A stretch of 64,000 bases of DNA from Richelia sp. CSU_2_1 (GTDB lineage Bacteria > Cyanobacteriota > Cyanobacteriia > Cyanobacteriales > Microcoleaceae), in assembly GCA_012034575.1 (NCBI GenBank), contig JAAUPF010000004.1, positions 1 to 64,000 of the forward strand, written 5' to 3'. The notes below the pieces were generated by a model. That model did no database searches. It was given only the letters and a program-made list of their open reading frames with translations, and was not told the origin of the DNA. The stretch's first letter is position 1. Each line of letters opens with the position of its first letter. A program made the position numbers and the translations under genes. Shown here piece by piece: positions 18,640 to 26,964 of this stretch.

Positions 18640-18843
18640 AGCCCCACGCAATCTTGACAGTACATTGTAGGTGCGCACCCGCGCACCTTACTGCTTTTTT
18701 TGAGCGCGACATAACTACCCCCCAAGCCCCCCCCCTTAGCAAGAGGCGGCTTTGCTGTAGCAAATATTTATGAAATTGCTATTACTGCTTTTTTTGAGCG
18801 CGACAGCGTATATTTAATTGTGGTTGTGTTGAGGATGTTGATT
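18640..18843. repeat. Repeated GCTTTTTTTGAGCGCGACA and GTGCGCACC words
   Basis: TTACTGCTTTTTTTGAGCGC occurs twice (about 18689 and 18782), separated by a C-rich stretch. A GTAGGTGCGCACCCGCGCACC palindrome lies at 18667-18688. No gene is seen. Confidence 0.65.
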
Positions 18844-20145
18844 ATGCTGGGGCTTCGGCGTTTTTTGCCTGGTGCAAACAAGACTTTGGCAGTAGTAGCT
18901 GGGATCGGATTGGTTCAGGTGTTGACGATCGCGCATTCATTTTCTCAATCATCGAACCAGCGCTCTCTAGACGAACTATACAAAATCCGCGATCGCCTTG
19001 TCACCGAATTAGAAAACCCTGACTCTCCTTCCCCAGAACCCACTTTTCTCTCCCGTTTGGTTCCCTTCACTGCCACTCCTCAGGAAGCCACGATTCGGAA
19101 CCTGCAAGCAGTAGAGGTTCAAATATTAGTAGAACAGAGGGCTAACGATAATTTTCAGCAAGCAGTTCGTTTGGCCGCCCGAGCCGTAGAAACTGGAGGA
19201 GAGCGAAATCAGTCGATCGAATCCGCGCAGCAAACTCATTTTTTGTGGCAAAAAGCGATCGACAACTTGCAAGAAATTCCTCAAAATTCATTTTTAGCCG
19301 GCGTGACTGCTGCCAAAACCCGAGAATACAGCGAAAATTTAAGCGCAGCCGCAGCTCGATTGCAGCAAGAAAAATCCGAGCTTTTGGGTGTGTTTGCCCG
19401 AGAAAGCGGTTTGTCTGGGAAAGCTTCGATCGGCGTTTGCAGTCTTTCCCGACAGTGCGTTAACCTGCGGGGCGATGTGCCGCCCGTCAGCCCGGCCAGC
19501 TTAATTAAAGTTCCGGTTGCTGTTGCTTTGATGGATAAAGTTGAGAAGGAAAAAATAAATTTGAGCGAGCCGGTTTTTGTCGATCGGGGCAATTTTACTG
19601 AAGACGCATCGACGCAGATTGTGTCACCTAAAAACTACCCGCTGCAGATGCTGTTAGAAGAAACGATCGAGCGCAGTAGCAATACAGCTACCAATCAACT
19701 CATTGATTATGTGGGCTGGGATTACATCAATCAATCCTTAGCAAATCGCGGCTACCAAGTCACCCGCGTCAAATCCAAGTTAATGGGTGCAAAAATTAGA
19801 CCTGCAAATCTCGGTCCCGGCCCCAATCGTTTAACTGTTAACGAACTTACCGAAATGATGGTGCAAATTTACAACGGCGAAACACCGGGTGCTAAACTGT
19901 TAGTAGAAATTCTGAACCAGCAGTACGATCGCAAGTTGGGATTTGCCGCCCTGGAGGGAACTCAAGCTCAATGGTTGGGCGAAAAAACAGGGGAAAATTC
20001 TCTGGTACTCGGCACAACTTTAGCGATGAGTATTGACGGCGAAGCGTACATTATTACTGTAATTGACAGTGGCGGCAGAGATGCCCAAATTCGCCAGTCT
20101 ATTTCTAAAATTGCCGCTTTTATTACTCAGAATCCCAGCTTTTAA
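18844..20145 (+). CDS. Class A beta-lactamase-like serine hydrolase
   Basis: An exported or membrane-anchored protein of about 433 residues. An N-terminal hydrophobic segment (KTLAVVAGIGLVQVLTIAHS) is followed by a helical region (about 45-190) and a beta-lactamase2-type domain. The domain has the SxxK nucleophile in 'SPASLIKVPVAV', an S-S-N in 'IERSSNTATNQLI' and K-T-G in 'LGEKTGENS'. Family members act on peptidoglycan or beta-lactams; here a cell-wall role is as likely as resistance. The start is set at ATG 18844 because GAGG lies about 9 nt upstream; GTG 18820 and ATG 18835 are alternatives. The gene is followed by the kinase gene, 132 bp away on the same strand. Confidence 0.8.
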   Translation: MLGLRRFLPGANKTLAVVAGIGLVQVLTIAHSFSQSSNQRSLDELYKIRDRLVTELENPDSPSPEPTFLSRLVPFTATPQEATIRNLQAVEVQILVEQRANDNFQQAVRLAARAVETGGERNQSIESAQQTHFLWQKAIDNLQEIPQNSFLAGVTAAKTREYSENLSAAAARLQQEKSELLGVFARESGLSGKASIGVCSLSRQCVNLRGDVPPVSPASLIKVPVAVALMDKVEKEKINLSEPVFVDRGNFTEDASTQIVSPKNYPLQMLLEETIERSSNTATNQLIDYVGWDYINQSLANRGYQVTRVKSKLMGAKIRPANLGPGPNRLTVNELTEMMVQIYNGETPGAKLLVEILNQQYDRKLGFAALEGTQAQWLGEKTGENSLVLGTTLAMSIDGEAYIITVIDSGGRDAQIRQSISKIAAFITQNPSF

Positions 20146-20277
20146 ACTGCCCGAGCTAATATAAATTAGCATTGCATTAGCGATCGCTGCCGCATACTTC
20201 GCTCTGCCATAGCGATCGTCCCTGCTTTCTGGTAAAATTAACGCCAACGAGTGCAGACAGTTGGGAAATAAAAACTT

Positions 20278-22821
20278 ATGTGTCTCAATCCAGGCGATAT
20301 TTTGCGCGATCGCTACGAAATTATCAGTTTGTTAGGTGAGGGAGGTTTTGCCAGAACTTATAAGGCTAACGATTTAGAGCAACCCGACAATTATCCTTGT
20401 GTTGTCAAGGAAATTAAGTCGCCTCAATCTACAGATCCCGAGGTTTTGCAGAGGGCAATAACTCAATTTCAAACAGAAGCAGCAGCTTTGTGCCACCTCG
20501 GCGAACAACACTCGCGCATTCCAAACTTAATAGATAGCTTTGAAAATAATGCCAGGTTTTACTTAATTCAGGAATACATTGCCGGACAATCCCTGAGCGA
20601 GGAATTAACTTCAAGTCCGCGATGGACTCAAGAACAAGTAGTTTTCCTATTGCAGGAAATTCTCTCCATTATAGAGTTCGTCCACGATCGAGGAATGGTT
20701 CACCGAGACATTCATCCCGGCAATTTAATCAGGCGTGCGTGCGACAATTCGATCGTACTAATAGATTTTGGTGCAGTTAGAGAAATCAGCACCTTGGGTG
20801 TTACTAATTCAGGCGAAATATCAACAACGCAAGCAATCGGCACCCGCGGTTATATGCCAGCCGAACAACTTTTGATGCCCTGGAACCCTCAGCCTTACAA
20901 CGATATTTACGCGATCGGGACGATCGCAGTTCAAGCCCTCACGCACTTACATCCTAACAATTTGCCGCGAGATCCCCTCAGTTGCGAACTGCTGTGGCAC
21001 TTCTCAACCCCCGATCGAGATCTGCCGCAGGTTAGCGACGGTTTGAGAACAATTTTAAATAGAACGATCCGCTTTCCCTACTGCGATCGCTATCAATCCG
21101 CTACTGATGTTTTGCGGGATTTGCAAGCTATTCAATTGCCTTCAGAGGAACTGAATTCCGACACCAATACCGAAAATGGAAATTCTCCCCGTTCCACTAA
21201 TAACCCAACTGTTCCAGGGGCTGAAAACTGCGGGCAAGACCCTGATTCTACAACCAACAATTCAAATTTTACAACGGTTTCCGACCCGTCTTCCCAAAAA
21301 TTGAAAATTGGGTTTTCGATCGCGATCGCAATATTAGTTGGATTGGGAACATTTTTAATGCGCGCGATCGCTTTTTCACCCAAAAGTTATCCTTTAATTC
21401 AGGGAGATGCTTTGAGTGGTGGGGAAGAAATTCTCATCAAAACTTCCGCGCCTCGGTTAAAGAAAAAGGGAGTTGAGGAGTTTGCCAAATCAAATTATGA
21501 ATCGGCTTTTAAGTTATTCAAAAAATCCTGGAGCGAAGAATACAACAAAGATTCTGAAACTTTAATTTATCTGAATAATGCCTTTTTGGAGGTCAGCAAG
21601 ACTCCTTATTACACAATTGCTATGGCTCTTCCCATTAGCAACTGGAGAGATCCAGGGCGTTCTGCTTACATGGGCGATCGAGCGAAAGATTTTCTGCGCG
21701 GAGTCGCTCAAGCGCAAACAGAAGTTAATTTAGGATTGTTCAATACTAAAAAAAATCCAGACTTTCCAGGTCAAGGTTTTTTACCGATTAAAGCTATCAA
21801 CGGTAAAGGATTGAAAGTAATTATTGCGGACGATATGAATGATGGATCGTCAGCCCAAAAAGTAGCAAGTTCTCTGGTCGATCGATCGGATATTTTAGCA
21901 GTAATCGGTCACGCTAGCAGCGAAATGACAATGGACTCTGTAGATATTTACAATCGCAATAATCTGGTTTTGATGTCTCCGGGTGCAGCCACGGAAGAGC
22001 TGACACATGAGCCGAGAAAAAATTTCTTTAGGACTCTATATACAAGCAGTGCGATCGCGAGGGATTTAGCCAACTACCTACTCAAAAAAAATCAAAAACA
22101 AGCTGCAATTATCTACAATCCGGCAAGTCCGTTCGGCTCATCTTTTAGGGAAGAGTTCACAAAGTATTTTCAAAAAGAGCGAGGGGGAAAAATAGTCTGG
22201 ATTCGCGATTTCGATTTATCTAAACAAGACTTCAACGCTGCCAGAGCGATCGCAGAAATTCAAGGAAAAGGAGAAACTGCGATCGTGTTAGTTCCAGATC
22301 CTCACCTGACGGCATCCCTCGATCGCGCCTTTGAGATAATCAAATTTAACAAAGATCGCAATTGGATTGTCGGGGCATGGACGCTGGTGTTTCCGCAAAT
22401 GTTAGAATTTGCATCGAAACAACAGCAAAAGTTGTTTACAAAACTCATCTTTGCTGTTAGCTGGCATTCCTTAAACAGTCCCAACAAAGAATTTCCCCAA
22501 CAGGCTCGATTGCTGTGGCGAGAAGAGGGAAATACTCGTACAGCTTCGGCTTACGATGCAACTCGCGCGCTGATAAAATCATTGGAGATGCAGCAAAATC
22601 CCAGTCGCACAGGAATGCAAAAAGAGCTTTCATCTCCTGATTTTAGAGCTGATGGAGCAACTGGAACCATTCAGTTTGACTCGCCGAAAACGGGCGATCG
22701 CAAAAATCCTCCCAGCGATTTAGTACATATTGTAGAATGTCAAAAAGAGCAGTTCGGGCTAACTTTTGTTCCCGTCAAGTATCCGACAGCGGCAGCGGCT
22801 GGTTTAAAGTGCGATCGTTGA
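20278..22821 (+). CDS. Ser/Thr protein kinase fused to ABC-type substrate-binding receptor
   Basis: An 847-residue one-pass sensor. The kinase domain (about 10-285) has the Gly loop LLGEGGFARTY, Lys44 in CVVKEIK, HRDIHPGN with Asp144 and DFG at 163, and 'TRGYMPAEQL', so it should be active. A Ser/Asn/Thr-rich linker leads to one membrane helix (about 342-365). The C-terminal part (about 380-847) is a periplasmic-binding-protein domain of the Leu/Ile/Val receptor type ('VIGHASSEMTMDSVDIYN', 'LMSPGAATEEL', 'AAIIYNPASPFGSSF', 'ASAYDATRALI'). The layout implies extracellular ligand sensing coupled to cytoplasmic Ser/Thr phosphorylation. This architecture is known in cyanobacteria; the ligand is unknown. 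Start ATG 20278. Confidence 0.9.
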   Translation: MCLNPGDILRDRYEIISLLGEGGFARTYKANDLEQPDNYPCVVKEIKSPQSTDPEVLQRAITQFQTEAAALCHLGEQHSRIPNLIDSFENNARFYLIQEYIAGQSLSEELTSSPRWTQEQVVFLLQEILSIIEFVHDRGMVHRDIHPGNLIRRACDNSIVLIDFGAVREISTLGVTNSGEISTTQAIGTRGYMPAEQLLMPWNPQPYNDIYAIGTIAVQALTHLHPNNLPRDPLSCELLWHFSTPDRDLPQVSDGLRTILNRTIRFPYCDRYQSATDVLRDLQAIQLPSEELNSDTNTENGNSPRSTNNPTVPGAENCGQDPDSTTNNSNFTTVSDPSSQKLKIGFSIAIAILVGLGTFLMRAIAFSPKSYPLIQGDALSGGEEILIKTSAPRLKKKGVEEFAKSNYESAFKLFKKSWSEEYNKDSETLIYLNNAFLEVSKTPYYTIAMALPISNWRDPGRSAYMGDRAKDFLRGVAQAQTEVNLGLFNTKKNPDFPGQGFLPIKAINGKGLKVIIADDMNDGSSAQKVASSLVDRSDILAVIGHASSEMTMDSVDIYNRNNLVLMSPGAATEELTHEPRKNFFRTLYTSSAIARDLANYLLKKNQKQAAIIYNPASPFGSSFREEFTKYFQKERGGKIVWIRDFDLSKQDFNAARAIAEIQGKGETAIVLVPDPHLTASLDRAFEIIKFNKDRNWIVGAWTLVFPQMLEFASKQQQKLFTKLIFAVSWHSLNSPNKEFPQQARLLWREEGNTRTASAYDATRALIKSLEMQQNPSRTGMQKELSSPDFRADGATGTIQFDSPKTGDRKNPPSDLVHIVECQKEQFGLTFVPVKYPTAAAAGLKCDR

Positions 22822-23079
22822 AATTGGGAATTGGTAATTGGTAATTGGTAATTGAGAATTGGTAAACGGATTCGATCTCATAGCAAAATTCGGTTAAAAT
22901 TAATATCTTGCAGCAATTTCAATAAAAAAGATTTTGCGTGGGGTGGGGGCGGGTTTATTTAACTTGTTTGCAAGCTTCAAAGCCCTTGGCGAACCCGCCC
23001 CTACAGGATTCTTGAAAGGCTTGCAAGATTAGCTATAAGACAGGAAATTCATTCTGTGTTGGACTATCTATTTTACATC
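22822..23079. other. Intergenic gap with gaattggt heptamers and GCGGG...CCCGC repeat
   Basis: A heptamer run (ttggtaa) occupies 22827-22862. An inverted pair GGGGCGGGTTTA / GAACCCGCCCC spans 22946-23010, similar to intergenic repeats elsewhere. No gene is seen. Confidence 0.6.
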
Positions 23080-23089
23080 GTGACATACT

Positions 23090-23120
23090 CCCACGTCAAG
23101 CGAGTACGCTATGACGTGGG
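23090..23120. repeat. Right-end hairpin of the IS200/IS605 element
   Basis: Nine-base arms CCCACGTCA and TGACGTGGG surround a 13-base loop, preceded by TGACATACT. In this family such subterminal hairpins are bound by TnpA, and the region between the tnpB stop and this end normally forms the 3' part of the guide RNA. Confidence 0.8.
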
Positions 23121-24491
23121 CGTCTTTGCAGCCCGATGAAGGGTATGCAAAATTTCCTGCGTGATACTGTTATCTATAGTTCCTACTACAGAAAGATTCC
23201 CACTACGGCGTTTTATACTTGGGAAAATGTCCAACCCAAGTTTCTTTAAATTAATCGCAGCGTTAATATCGCGGTCAACCATCAGAGAGTTTTGCTCATC
23301 CCAATAATCTCGCATACTGCAATCGGTGAAAATAATTTCATTCCGATAACTTAGCACCATTGAGGTGTAAGCAGGTTTTTGTGAAACGACAACTGCTCCA
23401 GCTTTTACGGCTATGTAGTCCAGTGTCTTGAAAAATTGACCAAAGGCAGCATCCAACCAAGACTTATTCAGTCCGGATTTGGTTGATTGACCATTGGGCA
23501 GATAAGTCCCATCATCATCTTGCTTGATTTTATTGCGCTTGGTTAAACCTTGAAGGTTTAAATCTTCATAGAAGAAGAATTTAGCTCCTGTTCGTGCAAG
23601 CTTATGAGCAGTTTTGTACTGAAAGTCTTGACGAGAACGAGCGATACGTTGATGCAGACGCGCCTCTCTTTTTGCTAGTTTTCGTCTAGCTCTACTTCCT
23701 CGCTTCCGTTTATTTCGCTTGATTGAGATGCGAGCTAGTTTAAATTGATTCTTTCGTAATGGCTTAAGTGAAGGCAGTTTATCGCCTTCAGATGTTGCCA
23801 AATAGACATCTTCATGAAGCACCGCATCCAACCCAATCGAGTTACCCCAATCTGGAGTAAGTTTGTCAGAGATGAATTTAGGTACTGAAGGATCTTCAAG
23901 CATTAATTGAATGAACCAACCATCAGCTTTTCTAGTCACACTAGCTTGCTTGACGGTAAATCCATCTGGGATGGGGCGGTGCATCCGAACCTTGACAACT
24001 CCTAGCTTTGGCAATCGAATATAAAGCCAGTCATTGCGGACTAGCTTAATCCAATCATCGCTAGCAGTCGCAAAAGTCATTGTCCGGTAGTCAGCTTCAG
24101 TTTTAAAGCGAGGTTTACCAGACTTGCTACCCTTACTATCACCGATAATAAATCGCTCAAATGCTTTGTCTACTCGTTTGGAAACATCTTGCAAAACCGT
24201 TGAATCTACTTGCTTAAGCTCCAATAATTCACCACTATGAAAAATTTTTACTAAGTCTTTTTTGAGTGATGGTAGTAAAGCTTTTTGGTTGTAATAATTT
24301 GGCTTTTCTCTGGGAGTAGCAATACTGCTTATTAGTGGACAAGCATCAATACCAGTACGGTTCATCTGCCACCAATCAAATCTGTCACCTAACTGACGAT
24401 TATACCAATAACGACAAATCCTCAGCCAGTGATTTAACTCTAGTTTTTGATTAGTGTTTGGGTAAAATTGGTACTGATATGTTGTTTTCAT
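23109..24491 (-). CDS. tnpB: TnpB RNA-guided endonuclease-family protein
   Basis: A 460-residue TnpB of an IS200/IS605 element. The RuvC triad is visible: Asp222 in 'SIGLDAVLHEDVYLA', Glu309 in 'FFFYEDLNLQGL' and Asp408 in 'MVDRDINAAINLKK'. A strongly basic bridge-helix-like stretch lies near 255-275. Unusually, the zinc-ribbon CxxC...CxxC between Glu309 and Asp408 is absent: the segment after 'SQKPAYTS' reads MVLSYRNEIIFTDCSMRDYW with a single Cys. Start ATG 24491 (MKTTYQYQFYPNT) is family-typical. TnpB proteins cut DNA guided by an RNA from the element's right end; whether this variant does so is untested. Confidence 0.9.
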   Translation of the reverse strand: MKTTYQYQFYPNTNQKLELNHWLRICRYWYNRQLGDRFDWWQMNRTGIDACPLISSIATPREKPNYYNQKALLPSLKKDLVKIFHSGELLELKQVDSTVLQDVSKRVDKAFERFIIGDSKGSKSGKPRFKTEADYRTMTFATASDDWIKLVRNDWLYIRLPKLGVVKVRMHRPIPDGFTVKQASVTRKADGWFIQLMLEDPSVPKFISDKLTPDWGNSIGLDAVLHEDVYLATSEGDKLPSLKPLRKNQFKLARISIKRNKRKRGSRARRKLAKREARLHQRIARSRQDFQYKTAHKLARTGAKFFFYEDLNLQGLTKRNKIKQDDDGTYLPNGQSTKSGLNKSWLDAAFGQFFKTLDYIAVKAGAVVVSQKPAYTSMVLSYRNEIIFTDCSMRDYWDEQNSLMVDRDINAAINLKKLGLDIFPSIKRRSGNLSVVGTIDNSITQEILHTLHRAAKTPTS

Positions 24492-24557
24492 TGCGTTACG
24501 ACCTTTACGCTTTAGTTAGTGTTATCATAACCGGGTATATTGTTTAGTGTCAAGCAG

Positions 24558-24971
24558 ATGGCGAATGATTTTATCCATAAAGCTAGAGGGGTTTCAGACC
24601 TCAAGTGCCATTTAGTGTTAACTACCAAATATCGGCGAAAAGTTCTCACCGATCCAATGCTGACCAGGCTTGAAGAGATATTCAAAGCTCTGATGGAAAG
24701 GTGGGAAGGGCGATTGGTAGAATTCAATGGCGAGCGTGACCACGTACACTTACTGCTCCAGTACAGGCCGCAGACTGAGCCTAGCAAGTTAATCAACAAT
24801 CTCAAGACCGTATCCAGTCGGTACTTACGGAAGGAGTTTGCAACCGACATCAACAAGGTCTATTGGAAGGATGTATTATGGACAAGTGGTTACTTTGTTG
24901 CTTCTTGTGGTGGGGTGACAATTGACCAATTGAAGAAGTATATAGAGAAACAAGATCGACCCGTTGAATAA
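24558..24971 (+). CDS. tnpA: IS200-type Y1 transposase TnpA
   Basis: A 137-residue single-strand transposase. It shows the family opening 'ARGVSDLKCHLVLTTKYRRK', the HUH motif in 'RDHVHLLLQY' and the C-terminal helix with the catalytic Tyr in 'LKKYIEKQ'. The length is normal and the frame intact, so it should be active. Start at ATG 24558 (MANDFIHKARG); a TTG at 24540 is less likely. It is divergent from tnpB, with 66 bp between starts. Confidence 0.92.
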   Translation: MANDFIHKARGVSDLKCHLVLTTKYRRKVLTDPMLTRLEEIFKALMERWEGRLVEFNGERDHVHLLLQYRPQTEPSKLINNLKTVSSRYLRKEFATDINKVYWKDVLWTSGYFVASCGGVTIDQLKKYIEKQDRPVE

Positions 24972-25064
24972 AATTTGTTCGTCTCGTCATCCGCCCGTCC
25001 GCTGCTAACATCTTCGATTATTAGATTGCATAGGGGCGGAATCCTCACCTCACGCGCCTTTCAT

Positions 25065-25094
25065 CCCACACTAACCGAGGCGGTATAGTGTGGG
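25065..25094. repeat. Left-end hairpin of the IS200/IS605 element
   Basis: Arms CCCACACTA and TAGTGTGGG lie around an ACCGAGGCGGTA loop, followed by GGATTCCCG. It lies 34 bp before the alpha/beta hydrolase start, so insertion landed in that gene's leader. Confidence 0.8.
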
Positions 25095-25127
25095 GATTCC
25101 CGTCTGTTTTGCTAAAATCTCAAAAAA

Positions 25128-25943
25128 ATGCCTCACGCCCAACTCAATGTTTATGTCAAAGGACAAGGATTTCCGATCCTTTGCTTGCACGGCCATCCGG
25201 GTTCCGGCTACTGTATGTCCGTTTTTACAGAACACCTATCAAAACGCTTCCAAACCATTGCCCCTGACTTGCGCGGCTACGGAAACAGTCGCACATCGGT
25301 TCCCTTTGAAATGACGGATCACTTGCTCGACTTAGAAGCACTTTTGGACAGATTTGATATTAACAAATGTTTGATACTGGGATGGTCTTTGGGGGGGATT
25401 TTAGCCCTCGAATTAGCCATAAAATACCCGCAGCGAGTTGCAGGTTTAATAATACTCGCATCGGCAGCAAAACCGAGGGGAAGTCACCCTCCCGTTTCTT
25501 GGCAAGATCACCTTTACACGGGTTTAGCCGGAATTATTAATTGGGTAATACCGGGATGGCAGTGGAATATCGACACTTTGGGCAAAAGATCGCTTTTTCG
25601 CTACTTAATAAACCAGCATACACCGACCCCTTACCGCTATCTAGCCGCCGCCGGCACCCCCGCTTATTTGCAAACATCTAGCGCCGCTACTAAGGCTTTA
25701 AATACTGCTTTGAGGGCCGGGTACGATCGACTTCACCACCTCGCTGAAATTCAATGTCCCTGCTTGGTATTGGCTGGAGAGGGCGACAGACACATCACTG
25801 CACAATCCAGCTTAGAAACAGCCCACCACCTTCACGATTGTCAGTGGCAGTGCTATCCGAATACAGCCCATTTATTCCCCTGGGAAATTCCCGATCGCGT
25901 ACTCGCAGATATCGATCGCTGGATCGATGCTTTCTCGCAATAA
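25128..25943 (+). CDS. Alpha/beta hydrolase
   Basis: A 271-residue soluble alpha/beta hydrolase. It has an oxyanion-hole 'LCLHGHPGSGYC', the nucleophile elbow G-W-S-L-G-G, the acid in 'LAGEGDRH' and the His in 'NTAHLFPWE', so the catalytic triad is complete. 'IAPDLRGYGNSR' is a typical strand-4 motif. Substrate is unknown. The ATG lies about 18 bp beyond the end of the IS200/IS605 element, which may have replaced its native promoter. Confidence 0.88.
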   Translation: MPHAQLNVYVKGQGFPILCLHGHPGSGYCMSVFTEHLSKRFQTIAPDLRGYGNSRTSVPFEMTDHLLDLEALLDRFDINKCLILGWSLGGILALELAIKYPQRVAGLIILASAAKPRGSHPPVSWQDHLYTGLAGIINWVIPGWQWNIDTLGKRSLFRYLINQHTPTPYRYLAAAGTPAYLQTSSAATKALNTALRAGYDRLHHLAEIQCPCLVLAGEGDRHITAQSSLETAHHLHDCQWQCYPNTAHLFPWEIPDRVLADIDRWIDAFSQ

Positions 25944-26009
25944 TCGAGCAATTTCAAGCTTTGAGTTTTGAGATTGTATTCGCTCTATCGACCGCAAAAA
26001 ATTAGTTTG

Positions 26010-26068
26010 TAGTGAGGGATTTAGCCCGCAAAATCAGCAGGACTCAAGTCCCTACTACGAACCGTTTT
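26010..26068. repeat. Dispersed palindromic repeat, GTAGTGAGG...CCCTACTAC type
   Basis: AGTTTGTAGTGAGGGATTTA at the left and GGACTCAAGTCCCTACTACG at the right form an imperfect inverted pair. Related copies lie at 37553-37608 and 61076-61132, and a fragment lies inside the oxoprolinase gene. Confidence 0.7.
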
Positions 26069-26165
26069 AATTGCACGCAATCGATCGGACACTATCTGAC
26101 TCCGCCTTTAGCAAATAATTGCCTAAAAGTCAAGAGTTTTCCATTCAAAACTCAATACTTCTCAA

Positions 26166-26447
26166 CTACGATTGACCGCTAAAAATAGGCAACATACCTC
26201 CGTCACCAATCTTTCCCAAATCCTCCGCAACCGTCAAATCAATAGGTTTGCAGCGCTGGATCGCCACAGCAAGACCTTGGGCTCCTTCATTTTCTAAGTC
26301 TTCTATATATCCTGCTTTTGCAGCGTCAGCCTCTTTAGCAGTCAAGAACGGACCAAAATAGTAAGTACAGCGAGGTGTGGAGGTTTTGACTTCAACCCAC
26401 CAAGCCAATCCGAAGAAGTTAAGCAAGCTAATCAAGAGTTCTTTCAT
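26166..26447 (-). CDS. DUF1816 domain protein
   Basis: A 93-residue protein that starts MKELLISLLNFFGLAWWVEV and carries 'TPRCTYYFGPF', 'EADAAKAGYIEDLENEGA' and 'RCKPIDLTVAED', the DUF1816 pattern found in cyanobacteria. Function is not established in the literature I know. The N-terminal helix is hydrophobic but short. The gene stands alone. Confidence 0.85.
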   Translation of the reverse strand: MKELLISLLNFFGLAWWVEVKTSTPRCTYYFGPFLTAKEADAAKAGYIEDLENEGAQGLAVAIQRCKPIDLTVAEDLGKIGDGGMLPIFSGQS

Positions 26448-26964
26448 GTGCTTTTGTAATGTATTTGACGGTTTTTTTTTCTGAGCGATGCGGGCAGAGT
26501 CTGCGCCGTTGTTATTGACACTTCTTTTTTATACTGTGTTGGATTCGTTTTTTCAATCACCGATATTTTTTTGCTAATGTTGGTTAACACGCGCACAAGT
26601 TGAGGTTTTCTCCTCGAAGCTTGGAGCGATCGAGCCTTGCCCCCGATCGGCACACGCGACTACCATTGAAATATCGGTTCATTTGAATTTGTACAGACGG
26701 CAACTTATTTTCTCTTCCCCTAGATACTCGATCGTGTTACCTGTTATTAAAACAAGTAACATCATCCCCTCAAATCCCCTTAAAAAGACTTACTTGAAGA
26801 CTCTTTCTCCCCCCTTTTTAAGGGGGGCTGGGGGGGAGCGAAGACTTTGAAGACGCGCCCTAGGGCTAGCACCTGCCCGAGTCGATGGTTTCGTAACTTT
26901 TGCTGCGGCTTAATGGTAGCACACACTAGCAATTTCGATCGGGCAAAGACGTGGCAGCAGTCCC
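26448..26964. other. Intergenic region, no gene seen
   Basis: About 500 bp between DUF1816 and rlmB. It contains a CCCCCCTTTTTAAGGGGGG palindrome near 26808-26828 that could act as a terminator or is a dispersed repeat. Short frames here lack protein-like composition. Confidence 0.55.

Larger units (their letters stand above)
23080..25110. mobile_element. IS200/IS605-type element with divergent tnpA and tnpB
   Basis: The element carries a Y1 transposase gene and a TnpB gene pointing away from each other, with imperfect palindromes at both ends. These are CCCACGTCA...TGACGTGGG at 23090-23120 (right end, overlapping the tnpB stop) and CCCACACTA...TAGTGTGGG at 25065-25094 (left end, beyond tnpA). 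No terminal inverted repeats or target duplication are expected in this family. The exact cleavage points cannot be fixed from one copy, so the outer limits are approximate. Confidence 0.85.
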
